Source of the DNA: QYOJ01 sp964616825
Lineage (GTDB): Bacteria; Bacteroidota; Bacteroidia; Bacteroidales; FEN-979
Assembly (NCBI GenBank): GCA_964616825.1
Contig: CAZTSX010000025.1
Coordinates: forward strand, 1 to 32,076
Direction: 5' to 3'
DNA length: 32,076 nucleotides
In this document: piece after piece, positions 6,962 to 14,424 of the stretch
Numbering within the stretch: position 1 is the stretch's first letter
Layout of the letters: each line of letters opens with the position of its first letter
Notes under the pieces: generated by a model
Told to the model about the DNA's origin: nothing
The model's input: only the letters and a program-made list of their open reading frames with translations
Database searches by the model: none
Program-made: the position numbers and the translations under genes

Positions 6962-8710
6962 TTATAGGTTCAGGTTCTTCTTGAAATTCTTTTCCGATTT
7001 AAAATCAAACCGCTCTTTGGATGCTTTCAGTTGTACTTTCTGATGATCGATTTTCAAAGAAATCTCAGCGCCCCGGTCCCGGGCTCGGATGACGTTTGCC
7101 AGTGTGAGGGCTTTTTCGATTCCGTCGCCGCGCTTATAATTGACCACCTCATCAGGCAGAGCCAGCCGGTTTCCTTCATAGATCGATTCATCAGGCCAGG
7201 CATGTAGTTGTGTATAAGCCTCACTCAGGTCCATATCGCGAAAATAGGCTATGGATACCGGGTTCCGCTCCATGGCCGCTTTCAGGAAAGGTTCCCAGTC
7301 GCACAGGTCCATGAAACGGCCGGCGTAAAAGGCCAGCTGGATGCTGGATGCTGGATGCTGGATGCTGGATGCACTATCCGGGATCCGGGATCCGGGATCC
7401 GCGATTCGCCAATCTCGTATCGCATATCCTGACAGCAGGTCTATGATCTCTTCCCGTGTCATATCCACCGAAATCTCTCCCACTGGCTCACTGGTTACAA
7501 AACTCTTATCCCCCGAAGGCATCTTCGGAATGGTATGCACAAAATGTTTCAGGTCTGTAAGAAAGTCCGGGACAGATTTTAACTGGGGAAATGTCACGCA
7601 GAAGTCTTCGATGAAGTCGGAATAGGGCCTCTTCCGGAACAGGGAATCTGTTGGCCATATCACAATCCTAGAATCAATCGGAAATTGACTCATCTCCGAT
7701 TCATCCATATCACTCAGCAGCTTTGTTGCCGAATTATCACCCAGTCGATGCTTACTCCCATGTTCGTAGCATAATGCATCTTCCAGTTGGATATAGCGCA
7801 ATCCGCCACAGCATGGAAATTCGATCTGGAACAGCTTCTGGTAGCTTCTGTTTACACGTAAGAAATTGATGAAGATCTCATAATTAACGTGGGTATTCAG
7901 AAACGCGGTCAACGACTTTGTAAATGTATGATACGCTTCTTTGTCGATGGTCGCTTCGGGATAGACCGTATGGATATATCCGGTGTGGTGCGCGACAATC
8001 GTTACATGCTCGTGTTCCAGGGCCCGGCGTGCCAGCGTGGTAAGTTCTGTGCCGTTGTACCACATCGCTTTCGTCACAATCCGTCGGTTGTTTGTAAGAA
8101 CTCCTTCATCGACCATTACGTAGTTTTGTGAATGGAGTGGCGTTCCCATCAGGAAGATCTGCTCGAGCGGGATCCGGGCCACAACGAACAGAGCCGCTGC
8201 ATAGAGTGTGGCAAGCGAAACACATTCGCCGGCTCCGACTGTATGGTTCTTTTTAAAGCGAAATGCATTCATCGCTTCCACCGTCTCTGTTTTCCAGTAG
8301 GGAATGATATCCGTATCGAATTTATCCAACCCGAAATGCCGGCGGATGTCGATGTCGAAATAGTATTTATCTCCCTCATAACCAAACAGCGCGTTTGATT
8401 GCTTCAGGACTTCGATATCGATAAAATTTCTGAACCGGTTGATCTCAGTCTCTTTGTCGGTCAGCCCCCAGGTCTCCAGGTCCAGGTTGAAGTGATAATG
8501 GTCCATGATGTACTGTTTCACCCGCTGGACCCTTTTCAGGGGAGATTTCTTTTCGATTTTTCGGAACCATTCGTCATCCCGCCACTTCCAGATCTCCGGC
8601 GACATGATATTCGCCAGCACCAATGAATAGAGAAGTTCCGGGAAGATGAAGATCTCCATGTCGGAAAGCGTAAATGCGGAAGAGTATTTTTCGAGCTCTT
8701 TTTCGGTCAT
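6962..8710 (-). CDS. Transglutaminase-like protein of unknown function with repeat insert
   Basis: The product has 582 residues, no signal peptide and no membrane segment. The central part resembles a transglutaminase-like cysteine protease core: Cys163 in GAGECVSLATLYAAAL, His193 in TPLHSQNYVMVDEG and Asp201 in the same stretch would form a Cys-His-Asp triad. I do not recognise a named family for the rest. Residues about 428-458 (IRDWRIADPG through SSIQHPASSIQ) are encoded by a heptamer array and look inserted; the frame stays open to the normal-looking C terminus. The ATG follows directly on the TAA of the upstream T9SS gene with no spacer, so the two are almost certainly one transcript. 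The call rests on the triad pattern only. Confidence 0.6.
   Translation of the reverse strand: MTEKELEKYSSAFTLSDMEIFIFPELLYSLVLANIMSPEIWKWRDDEWFRKIEKKSPLKRVQRVKQYIMDHYHFNLDLETWGLTDKETEINRFRNFIDIEVLKQSNALFGYEGDKYYFDIDIRRHFGLDKFDTDIIPYWKTETVEAMNAFRFKKNHTVGAGECVSLATLYAAALFVVARIPLEQIFLMGTPLHSQNYVMVDEGVLTNNRRIVTKAMWYNGTELTTLARRALEHEHVTIVAHHTGYIHTVYPEATIDKEAYHTFTKSLTAFLNTHVNYEIFINFLRVNRSYQKLFQIEFPCCGGLRYIQLEDALCYEHGSKHRLGDNSATKLLSDMDESEMSQFPIDSRIVIWPTDSLFRKRPYSDFIEDFCVTFPQLKSVPDFLTDLKHFVHTIPKMPSGDKSFVTSEPVGEISVDMTREEIIDLLSGYAIRDWRIADPGSRIPDSASSIQHPASSIQLAFYAGRFMDLCDWEPFLKAAMERNPVSIAYFRDMDLSEAYTQLHAWPDESIYEGNRLALPDEVVNYKRGDGIEKALTLANVIRARDRGAEISLKIDHQKVQLKASKERFDFKSEKNFKKNLNL
7337..7427. repeat. Heptamer array inside the transglutaminase-like gene, thirteen units
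   Basis: Five identical CTGGATG units, then CACTATC, three CGGGATC, and CGCGATT, CGCCAAT, CTCGTAT, CGCATAT, all in one phase. The CTGGATG unit also occurs at the start of the 5359-5477 array and in the 3783-3821 array. Confidence 0.92.
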
Positions 8711-11065
8711 TTACTCGATGATCAGTTTCAGGCTCTCTCCGCCGTTGGCCATGTTGACCTTCACAAAATAGATACCGGAAGCGAGTCGGGATACATCTAT
8801 CTGTTGCGGCGCTGAAAGGTCGAGGTTGCTGATGTCAAGGACCTGACGGCCAAAGGAGTTGAAAACCAACAGATCGGCTTTGCCGGCTTTTTCAGCGATC
8901 AGAGTAACCAAATTCCTGGCTGGATTCGGATAGAGGCGAACCGACTGTTTGCCTGTTAATTCCGGTAAGCCTACACTACCAACTTCAACTGTGATCTCCA
9001 GTGAAGCAGAGAAGGTACTTCCCCCGCAGGAGTTGACACTTTGAACTTTCACTTCAGCGGGACCGCTATAGGTTAGATCCCAGGTCACGGTTCCCATCGT
9101 ACCTGCACCATCGATGCTCCCGGCATCAGCAGGAGTAAGTTCCCATGTATATGATGTAGCATAGGTCGCTGGTTCTGTGTTGTACTCTGAAGTCGGGGTG
9201 TCGCCGGTATAAACTTCTACCGGTCCGGTAGGATCGTCGGGGATGGCAGGCAGTTCCGGATCGATCGTCACGGTAACAGAATTCAGCATGAAATTGTTGC
9301 AGCCGGCAGCTGCATTCGAGCCTTCTACAGTATAATCACCGGCGCTCAACTGATCTCCGAATGAGATAGCGCTGCCGGTACCGGGTACGACCGTTGTAGT
9401 TGGCGTGCCATCGAGATAGAGTGTATAGTCTACTCCTGTCTCCGAGTTGTCGAGTCCAACCTCACTTCCTGTGCCTCCCTGTCCACAATATGGGCCTCCT
9501 CCTGTAACAGTGAACGCTGTCGGGCCCGGGTTGATAGTGATATTCAGGTAGCCGGACCAGTTACTCTCGCAGCTGCCATTTATCGCTTTTACCCGGAGGG
9601 TGGCAGTACCCGTGTAGGTATCTACCCAATCGATTGTACAGGTATACCCACTTGGGTAAAGTGCACCGGCTTCATAAGGAAGTAATTCCCAAGTGTGGGA
9701 GGTAGTAGGTGAAGCTCCTGTTGTGGTATATTCGGTGTCGGGAGCGTTCATGCATAGCTGATCCGGACCCGTTGGTGTATTGGGGTCTGTTGGCTGCTCG
9801 CTTACAGTGATCTCCAGTGAAGGTGACCAGGGGCCGTCTCCGCAGCTGTTGCTTCCTCTTACCTTCAATTCAGCTGTTCCTGTCCATGTATCTTCAAAAT
9901 TCACTGTACAGGAGGTGCCTGAAGGAGAGATCACACCTGCAGCGGGAGGTGTCAGATCCCAGGTGTAGCTGGTGGCTCCGGTAATGCTTGTGGTCGTATA
10001 GGTTACATCGGCCGGGTTGACACACATGCCAGTAACACCCTGCGGCATCGTACCAGCACCAGGGGCTGCAATCACACTAATGTAATCGGATTTGGTGATG
10101 GTATTCCCACGAGCGGTGACAGCATCCCATGCTGTTAATGTTACATCATTGGTTCCGGTGGTTGTATATGTTACGGTAGGGTTCTGGATGGCTGATGTGC
10201 CAGGAGATCCGCCGGGGAAATTCCACTGCCATGTATTGGCTCCGGGGGCTGTGCCTGAAAAGTTGGTGATAACGGGCGCACAGCCTGTGGTGGGGGTGCC
10301 GGTAAAATCGACAGTGATGGGGGGCGGGAGTGCAGCCAAGGCGACTTTCATCGAATTAAAGATCGTTTTCGAACCATTGCTCTGCACAAATGCCACCAAC
10401 TCACATTCACCTGTTACCCATGAGGATTCTTTGGTGAAGGAGAGGTTGACGACCTGGAAATCGCCGCTCGTAAAACTGATGTCGGTTCCGTTTTCATCCG
10501 GGGCCATGAGACGCGTTACATAATCAACCTGATGCATGCAACCGGCACTTGGCCAGGGTGCTGTGGGGATGTTCGTTTCGGTTAATACCAGGTGAACTTT
10601 CAGGTCGGTGGGAGTAATCGTATTCAGCTTGAGAATCGACAGCGTGATGTTGTAGGTGTTCCCGGTATTGGTGCCGGCGATATCGATCACCAAAGGAGAA
10701 GCAACAGCATAAGCCGTGTTATACAAAGCAAGATACGACGCGTATACATTCCCGTTCGGACAGGCGGCTCCTCCAACCAGTGAATAGGTTCCGTCAAAGT
10801 AAGCTGTCGGGTATCCGGTGATCCCATAATAGGTATTACGTGCATTCGAATATGTGTTAGCAAAGGCATCGCCGTTGTGATTTTCGATCACAGCTACCTG
10901 TTGGCCATAGGCTATTAAGTCATGAGCGCCATTGGCGGCTCCCGGACAATAGGTACACCAGGTGCCGGTTCCGATCTCAACAACCACATATGACCGTTGA
11001 ACGGATTGAGAAAAGGTAAACAGTACGCTCAGGGAAAGCGCAAGGGTAAATAGAACTTTTTTCAT
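8711..11065 (-). CDS. T9SS-secreted Omp28-like/PKD multidomain protein
   Basis: The product has 784 residues. A signal peptide (MKKVLFTLALSLSVLFTFSQ) is followed by a thioredoxin-like Omp28-type domain (about 21-245) with the redox-type motif W-CTYC-P at Cys37 and Cys40. A PKD domain comes next (about 250-340, with the CAPVITNFSGTAPGANTWQWNFPGG segment), then several Ig/PKD-like repeats each carrying a YTWDLTP or HTWELLP core (about 340-690). A type IX secretion sorting domain closes the protein (about 705-784, LYPNPARN, then ASGIYFVKV). I infer cell-surface attachment or release by T9SS. The open frame reaches 11182, but the hydrophobic signal places the start at 11065, which also fits a promoter box at 11109. 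The stop codon directly abuts the ATG of the transglutaminase-like gene. Confidence 0.88.
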   Translation of the reverse strand: MKKVLFTLALSLSVLFTFSQSVQRSYVVVEIGTGTWCTYCPGAANGAHDLIAYGQQVAVIENHNGDAFANTYSNARNTYYGITGYPTAYFDGTYSLVGGAACPNGNVYASYLALYNTAYAVASPLVIDIAGTNTGNTYNITLSILKLNTITPTDLKVHLVLTETNIPTAPWPSAGCMHQVDYVTRLMAPDENGTDISFTSGDFQVVNLSFTKESSWVTGECELVAFVQSNGSKTIFNSMKVALAALPPPITVDFTGTPTTGCAPVITNFSGTAPGANTWQWNFPGGSPGTSAIQNPTVTYTTTGTNDVTLTAWDAVTARGNTITKSDYISVIAAPGAGTMPQGVTGMCVNPADVTYTTTSITGATSYTWDLTPPAAGVISPSGTSCTVNFEDTWTGTAELKVRGSNSCGDGPWSPSLEITVSEQPTDPNTPTGPDQLCMNAPDTEYTTTGASPTTSHTWELLPYEAGALYPSGYTCTIDWVDTYTGTATLRVKAINGSCESNWSGYLNITINPGPTAFTVTGGGPYCGQGGTGSEVGLDNSETGVDYTLYLDGTPTTTVVPGTGSAISFGDQLSAGDYTVEGSNAAAGCNNFMLNSVTVTIDPELPAIPDDPTGPVEVYTGDTPTSEYNTEPATYATSYTWELTPADAGSIDGAGTMGTVTWDLTYSGPAEVKVQSVNSCGGSTFSASLEITVEVGSVGLPELTGKQSVRLYPNPARNLVTLIAEKAGKADLLVFNSFGRQVLDISNLDLSAPQQIDVSRLASGIYFVKVNMANGGESLKLIIE

Positions 11066-11108
11066 GGTGGTAAATTTTATTATATTCGGTTTTCTTTCTG
11101 ACTTACTG

Positions 11109-11116
11109 CAAATATA
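11109..11116 (-). promoter_or_regulatory. -7 box (TATATTTG) for the T9SS/transglutaminase-like operon
   Basis: The minus strand has TATATTTG, a full consensus match, about 43 bases before the chosen ATG. It lies inside the longer open frame, supporting the start at 11065 rather than 11182. No obvious -33 TTTG. Confidence 0.55.
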
Positions 11117-11188
11117 ACTGTTTTTCATATTCATACAGCTTCTTATGTTACTTTTTGAACAGCGAAACGATGAGAATATCAATATTGT

Positions 11189-11196
11189 TAACTTTG
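11189..11196 (+). promoter_or_regulatory. -7 box (TAACTTTG) for the rubrerythrin-like gene
   Basis: A full TAnnTTTG match 17 bases before the ATG, giving a leader of roughly 10 bases. A TTTG at 11154-11157 is too far away to be a convincing -33 element. Confidence 0.55.
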
Positions 11197-11213
11197 CAGG
11201 AAAGATTTAACGT

Positions 11214-11675
11214 ATGTACTATTCCGGAGAAGAGATCATCGAGATAGCCATTCGCATTGAAGAGAACGGCTATGTTTTTTACACTGCAGCCGCAGAGGCG
11301 ATAAACAAAGATATTGAGATCAAAGGCCTCCTGCTCGACCTGGCTGAAAAAGAGTTGCATCACATCGCCATCTTCCAGGAGCTGGCGAAGAAATTTGAAA
11401 CTGAGAAATTTGAGTTTAAGCTGGATGAAGCTGAGGATTACATCAATTACCTGGCTGGTCAGCACATCTTCGGAGAGGCCGGAGCCGGGGTTGAATTAGC
11501 TAAAACCGTTCACACACCCAGGGAAGCGCTGGAGATTGCATTGAAGTTTGAAAACGACAGCGTGACCTTTTACACCGAATTGGAGAAACGTACCGAAAGC
11601 GACGCCAAACGACTACTCCACCAGGTGATCGAAGAGGAGAAAGAGCATGCCGCCGAGATTGAACGGTTTTTATAA
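11214..11675 (+). CDS. Rubrerythrin-like ferritin-fold diiron protein
   Basis: The product has 153 residues and is a four-helix bundle with two halves, each supplying iron ligands: IEENGYVFY (Glu16/17), AEKELHH (Glu45 or Glu47, His49/50), then KFENDSVTFY (Glu113) and IEEEKEH (Glu140-142, His145). This is the pattern of the ferritin-like domain of rubrerythrin. The rubredoxin-type CxxC domain is absent, so electron delivery must come from another protein. Members typically reduce peroxide or handle iron in anaerobes. It is a single gene with its own promoter box, divergent from the T9SS operon. I cannot tell peroxidase from iron-storage roles by sequence. Confidence 0.85.
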   Translation: MYYSGEEIIEIAIRIEENGYVFYTAAAEAINKDIEIKGLLLDLAEKELHHIAIFQELAKKFETEKFEFKLDEAEDYINYLAGQHIFGEAGAGVELAKTVHTPREALEIALKFENDSVTFYTELEKRTESDAKRLLHQVIEEEKEHAAEIERFL

Positions 11676-11695
11676 TTAAGGTTCACTGTTTTACG

Positions 11696-11786
11696 TACCC
11701 CTCCCTAAATCCTATTCCAGCTAGTCAACTACCCCTTCCTGAATCCTATTCCAGCTAGTCAGCTACCCCTCCCTAAATCCCTCCCC
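11696..11786. repeat. 34-bp tandem direct repeat, two full units and a partial third
   Basis: Units start at 11696, 11730 and 11764. Each begins TACCCCTCCCTAAATCC; the first two continue with TATTCCAGCTAGTCAAC or a near copy, with four visible differences between the units. The third unit switches after the first 17 bases into the hairpin repeat at 11764-11850. There are no spacers, so this is not a CRISPR. Confidence 0.85.
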
Positions 11787-12226
11787 AACAAGGGAGGGAC
11801 TTTCTTCTCCCCTTCCTTTAGTGGGGAAGTGGCTGGGGGATGGGGTAGTAAATTCTTTATCCTTATTACTACTCCCGCCAGATTCTCTTCTACCTCAGCG
11901 TTTGTAAACCGAATTACCCTGATGTCAAACTCTTCCAGTTCTTTCGTTCTTCCAGCATCATATTTCTGTTGCTCCTCTTTATCATGATACCCACCATCAA
12001 TTTCCACCACCAATCTAGCTTCATGACAATAAAAATCAGCAATGAAGCGATTAATCGGGTGCTGCCGCCGGAATTTCATACCCAGTTTCTTTCCTCGAAT
12101 CCTCTGCCAGAGTTTTTTTTCAGCCGGGGTCATATTCTTACGTTGTTCCCTGGCCATTCTTAACAGGTCAGCATCCACATTAAAATAGAATGGAAAACCT
12201 AACCTGTGACTTTTTTGATAAACCAT
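11759..12226 (-). CDS. DUF559 endonuclease-fold protein
   Basis: The 155-residue product opens MVYQKSHRLGFPFYF and contains the full DUF559 core: KNMTPAEKKLWQRIRGKKLG (about 32-51), KFRRQHPINRFIADFYC, ARLVVEIDGGYHD, and a final FDIRVIRFTNAEVEENL. Asp in ADFYC and the Glu-Ile-Asp of VVEIDGG are the expected PD-(D/E)xK-type nuclease residues, related to very-short-patch-repair endonucleases. The biological role is unknown. The last 30 or so residues (from LLPHPPATSPLKEGEKK on) are encoded by the left flanking repeat, so the C terminus is repeat-derived. The gene lies between two same-orientation copies of a GC-skewed hairpin repeat, like a cassette. The open frame extends upstream to 12295, but the shared leader box at 12240-12272 favours the start at 12226. 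Confidence 0.83.
   Translation of the reverse strand: MVYQKSHRLGFPFYFNVDADLLRMAREQRKNMTPAEKKLWQRIRGKKLGMKFRRQHPINRFIADFYCHEARLVVEIDGGYHDKEEQQKYDAGRTKELEEFDIRVIRFTNAEVEENLAGVVIRIKNLLPHPPATSPLKEGEKKVPPLLGRDLGRGS
11764..11850. repeat. Hairpin/G-rich flanking repeat, left copy
   Basis: It holds a perfect 7-bp hairpin (CCCTCCC at 11779-11785, GGGAGGG at 11792-11798), a CCCCTTCC/GGGGAAG second hairpin, then a G-rich end GGGGGATGGGGTAGTAAA. It matches the right copy at 12280-12356 in order and orientation, with small differences. The DUF559 C terminus reads through it. Confidence 0.88.
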
Positions 12227-12239
12227 AGTAATTTTTCCT

Positions 12240-12272
12240 ATTAATCCGGGAAAGGGGGGAAAGGTTATATAT
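12240..12272 (-). promoter_or_regulatory. Upstream box shared with the S23-like gene
   Basis: Plus strand: ATTAATCCG, 11 bases, AAAGGTTATATAT, ending 14 bases upstream (in gene direction) of the DUF559 ATG. The two blocks and their spacing match 460-491 apart from one base of spacer length, while the spacer itself is not conserved (purine-rich G here, A-rich there). Confidence 0.5.
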
Positions 12273-12279
12273 TTTTTAT

Positions 12280-12356
12280 TACCCCTCCCCAACAAGGGAG
12301 GGACTTTCTTCTTCCCTTCCCTTTGTGGGGAAGGGGTTGGGGGATGGGGTAGTAAA
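12280..12356. repeat. Hairpin/G-rich flanking repeat, right copy
   Basis: Same order as the left copy: the CCCTCCC/GGGAGGG hairpin at 12283-12302, then an 8-bp hairpin CCCTTCCC/GGGAAGGG (about 12313-12336), then GGGGGATGGGGTAGTAAA. The 3' part is also the first unit of the 35-bp tandem repeat that follows. Confidence 0.88.
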
Positions 12357-12537
12357 CATGTGGGGAAGGGNNNNNNNNNNNNNNNNNNNNNNNNNNNNNN
12401 NNNNNNNNNNNNNNNNNNNNNNNNNNNNNNNNNNNNNNNNNNNNNNNNNNNNNNNNNNNNNNNNNNNNNNTGTGGGGAAGGGGTTGGGGGATGGGGTAGT
12501 AAACATGTGGGGAAGGGTGCCGGGGGGATGGTGTATA
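12324..12537. repeat. 35-bp G-quadruplex tandem repeat across an assembly gap
   Basis: Full units start at 12324 and 12471; the next units begin at 12359 (cut by the gap after 12 bases) and 12506 (degenerate). Each full unit begins TGTGGGGAAGGGG and has G runs of 4, 4, 5 and 4 separated by two-base loops, a strong quadruplex pattern on the plus strand. The true copy number is hidden by the gap. Confidence 0.88.
12371..12470. other. Assembly gap of 100 N
   Basis: Exactly 100 undetermined bases, most likely a conventional scaffold spacer. The same repeat unit lies on both sides, so the real length is unknown and could be longer, shorter or even negative (overlap). Confidence 0.98.
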
Positions 12538-12598
12538 TTAGCGAAGGCTCAGGGAGGAGCTATATCGAATTACTAATGACGATTAACGAACTACACCA

Positions 12599-14407
12599 TC
12601 ATTCAAATCCGCTTGCCTGGATCTTTTCTTTTAATCTGGCGGCAGCTGATACAAATGCTTTTTTACCAGCTTTCTTAAAGTCACTCCCACCGCCTTTAAT
12701 TTGATCAATATGAGTTTTAAATACAACTTTACCCGTGGAATGATCCGTGATTGAGAGGTTCGCATCAACAAAGGAGAAATAGATGCCCTTATAGGTATTG
12801 CCTGTAGTGGTAGAAGCTTCGATCCGGATCGTGTAGTCTGCATCAGCTGGAATGTTGGTAAAATGATATCCTTTGCCGGCAAAATACTGTTTGATCACCG
12901 GCTCAATTGTATTTATCTCCATTGGAGACTGGCCCAGTAACTCTTCGCTTTCAACAAAAAAAAACTGGCGTTCCATGGTGATCAGGAAAGCAGCCGGAAA
13001 CACGGCATTCTGTTGTTCAACCAGTGCATACAATGCCGTATTTGTATCAAGATCGGCAAAGGCTGAAATATCTATCCGTGCATCAATCTCAATCCGTGTG
13101 GCGTTGGTTTGTAATCCGGGCAAAAATCCTTGTACCACACCCGTTTCATTGCTGTTCCCTTTACAGAGAATATTCCCGTTTTGTTTCGACACAAAGATAA
13201 TGGGCACATTGGGTAAAGGTTTCAGCTCTCCGTTTTGGGCTATCAAAACCTGTACTTGCAGCGGGCCACTGGATGCTTTCCCTCTCTTTTCAGTTTGGTG
13301 AGCATTGATCGCTTTCAATTCTATATCATCCAATAAGGCAATCTTTCTTAGTTGAATCGGGATATAATCAATTTTTTCTGCCTCGAGCCAGGCTATCGGA
13401 ATACTCCCTTCAGAAACAGCGAGTAACTCTCCGTTTATTGTTGCGCGTGCATGAATCCTTAACTCTTCTCCTTCCTGCCAGTAGTTACCTCTAACCTCAT
13501 AGTTTTGATCTGGTGAGGAGGATAAATCTTTGATGTTAAAGTTCCCTGCTTCTACTAACGCATCGGCCAGATCGTCGTGCCATTTTGCTGTAAACCGGCT
13601 GCTCAGTTCAGTGTTTTCGAACGTAAAAGGGGCTATCGAAATCCAGCCATCGATCTCCTTTAACTGAATAAACAAGCCATATGCAACGAAATAAGCAGCT
13701 TCACTCATGGTGAGCTCTTTCGACTGCTGAAGTGCATGGATCTCCCGGTTCAGCTTTAGCCGAAGATCCATCAATTCATCCATATCTTTATCCACAAGCG
13801 TTTTTTCGTTTAATGCGATCAGCAGCATCCGAGCTTCCTCAATCTGCGATAAGATGGGCATGCCTTCATAAAAGCTTCGCAACGCATTCTCTTTGTCGCC
13901 CATGTTGATAAAATCCCTCCCCTCAACAAGCTTTTGCTTGAGTTCTGTGAGATAGGAGTTTATAAGATTCTTGTAATAATAAACAAGCTCTCTTTTATTT
14001 ACATAAGCCAGGCCATATACCCGGTCCTTTTTTTTGTCGTAATAGCTGTCTGATCTCAGGCCATTGATTTTTGCTTTTGAAATAGAGACGGTTTTTGAAA
14101 GAAACTGCTCATTTGATTTTCCATTAATCTCGGAAACATACAGCGCATTATTTGTTTCAATGCTCACAATGATGCTTTGGGCCACCTGCTCGCGGGCGAA
14201 TATTTCATATTTATCCATCAATTGTCCGGGCTCTTCATTCTGTGTATTGTCGCCTGATACAAAGCCAACCAGAAATTCTGATTCGGGATACAGCAATTGC
14301 CTCTGATTATAATCCAGCCATGCCGGCTGTTGTGTAACAGCTATGTTGGGTATTGAAAATCCGATAATAATGAATAAAATAAGCCTGATTCGATCAAGTT
14401 TTTTCAT
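12599..14407 (-). CDS. Exported LPP20-like protein
   Basis: The product has 602 residues. A signal peptide or N-terminal membrane anchor (about 7-25, no lipobox Cys seen) is followed by QQPAWLDYNQRQLLYPESEFLVGFVSG, the pattern opening LPP20-type domains, and a helical region (about 60-240) with YFVAYGLFIQLKE. The middle part (about 250-480) looks beta-rich, with an Ig-like stretch (LPNVPIIFVSKQNG). The C-terminal part (about 500-602) ends SDFKKAGKKAFVSAAARLKEKIQASGF, another LPP20/LptE-like pattern. I infer a periplasmic or outer-membrane protein. It follows the CsgG-like gene after 17 bases on the same strand, and CsgG-like with LPP20-like partners is a familiar pairing in Bacteroidota. The function is not known. 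Confidence 0.65.
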   Translation of the reverse strand: MKKLDRIRLILFIIIGFSIPNIAVTQQPAWLDYNQRQLLYPESEFLVGFVSGDNTQNEEPGQLMDKYEIFAREQVAQSIIVSIETNNALYVSEINGKSNEQFLSKTVSISKAKINGLRSDSYYDKKKDRVYGLAYVNKRELVYYYKNLINSYLTELKQKLVEGRDFINMGDKENALRSFYEGMPILSQIEEARMLLIALNEKTLVDKDMDELMDLRLKLNREIHALQQSKELTMSEAAYFVAYGLFIQLKEIDGWISIAPFTFENTELSSRFTAKWHDDLADALVEAGNFNIKDLSSSPDQNYEVRGNYWQEGEELRIHARATINGELLAVSEGSIPIAWLEAEKIDYIPIQLRKIALLDDIELKAINAHQTEKRGKASSGPLQVQVLIAQNGELKPLPNVPIIFVSKQNGNILCKGNSNETGVVQGFLPGLQTNATRIEIDARIDISAFADLDTNTALYALVEQQNAVFPAAFLITMERQFFFVESEELLGQSPMEINTIEPVIKQYFAGKGYHFTNIPADADYTIRIEASTTTGNTYKGIYFSFVDANLSITDHSTGKVVFKTHIDQIKGGGSDFKKAGKKAFVSAAARLKEKIQASGFE

Positions 14408-14424
14408 ACGTCTTTTATCAAAAT

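Noticed and set aside
11066..11182. Upstream extension of the T9SS gene
   Set aside because: It would bury the signal peptide 39 residues inside the protein and overlaps the promoter box.
11148..11465. Minus-strand open frame opposite the rubrerythrin-like gene
   Set aside because: It is antisense to a well-supported diiron protein and shows no recognisable motif.
11696..12537. CRISPR array
   Set aside because: The 34- and 35-bp repeats are head to tail with no unique spacers, and no cas genes are nearby.
12279..12576. Open frames reading through the N gap
   Set aside because: They exist only because N codons cannot create stops, and the flanks are repeat sequence.
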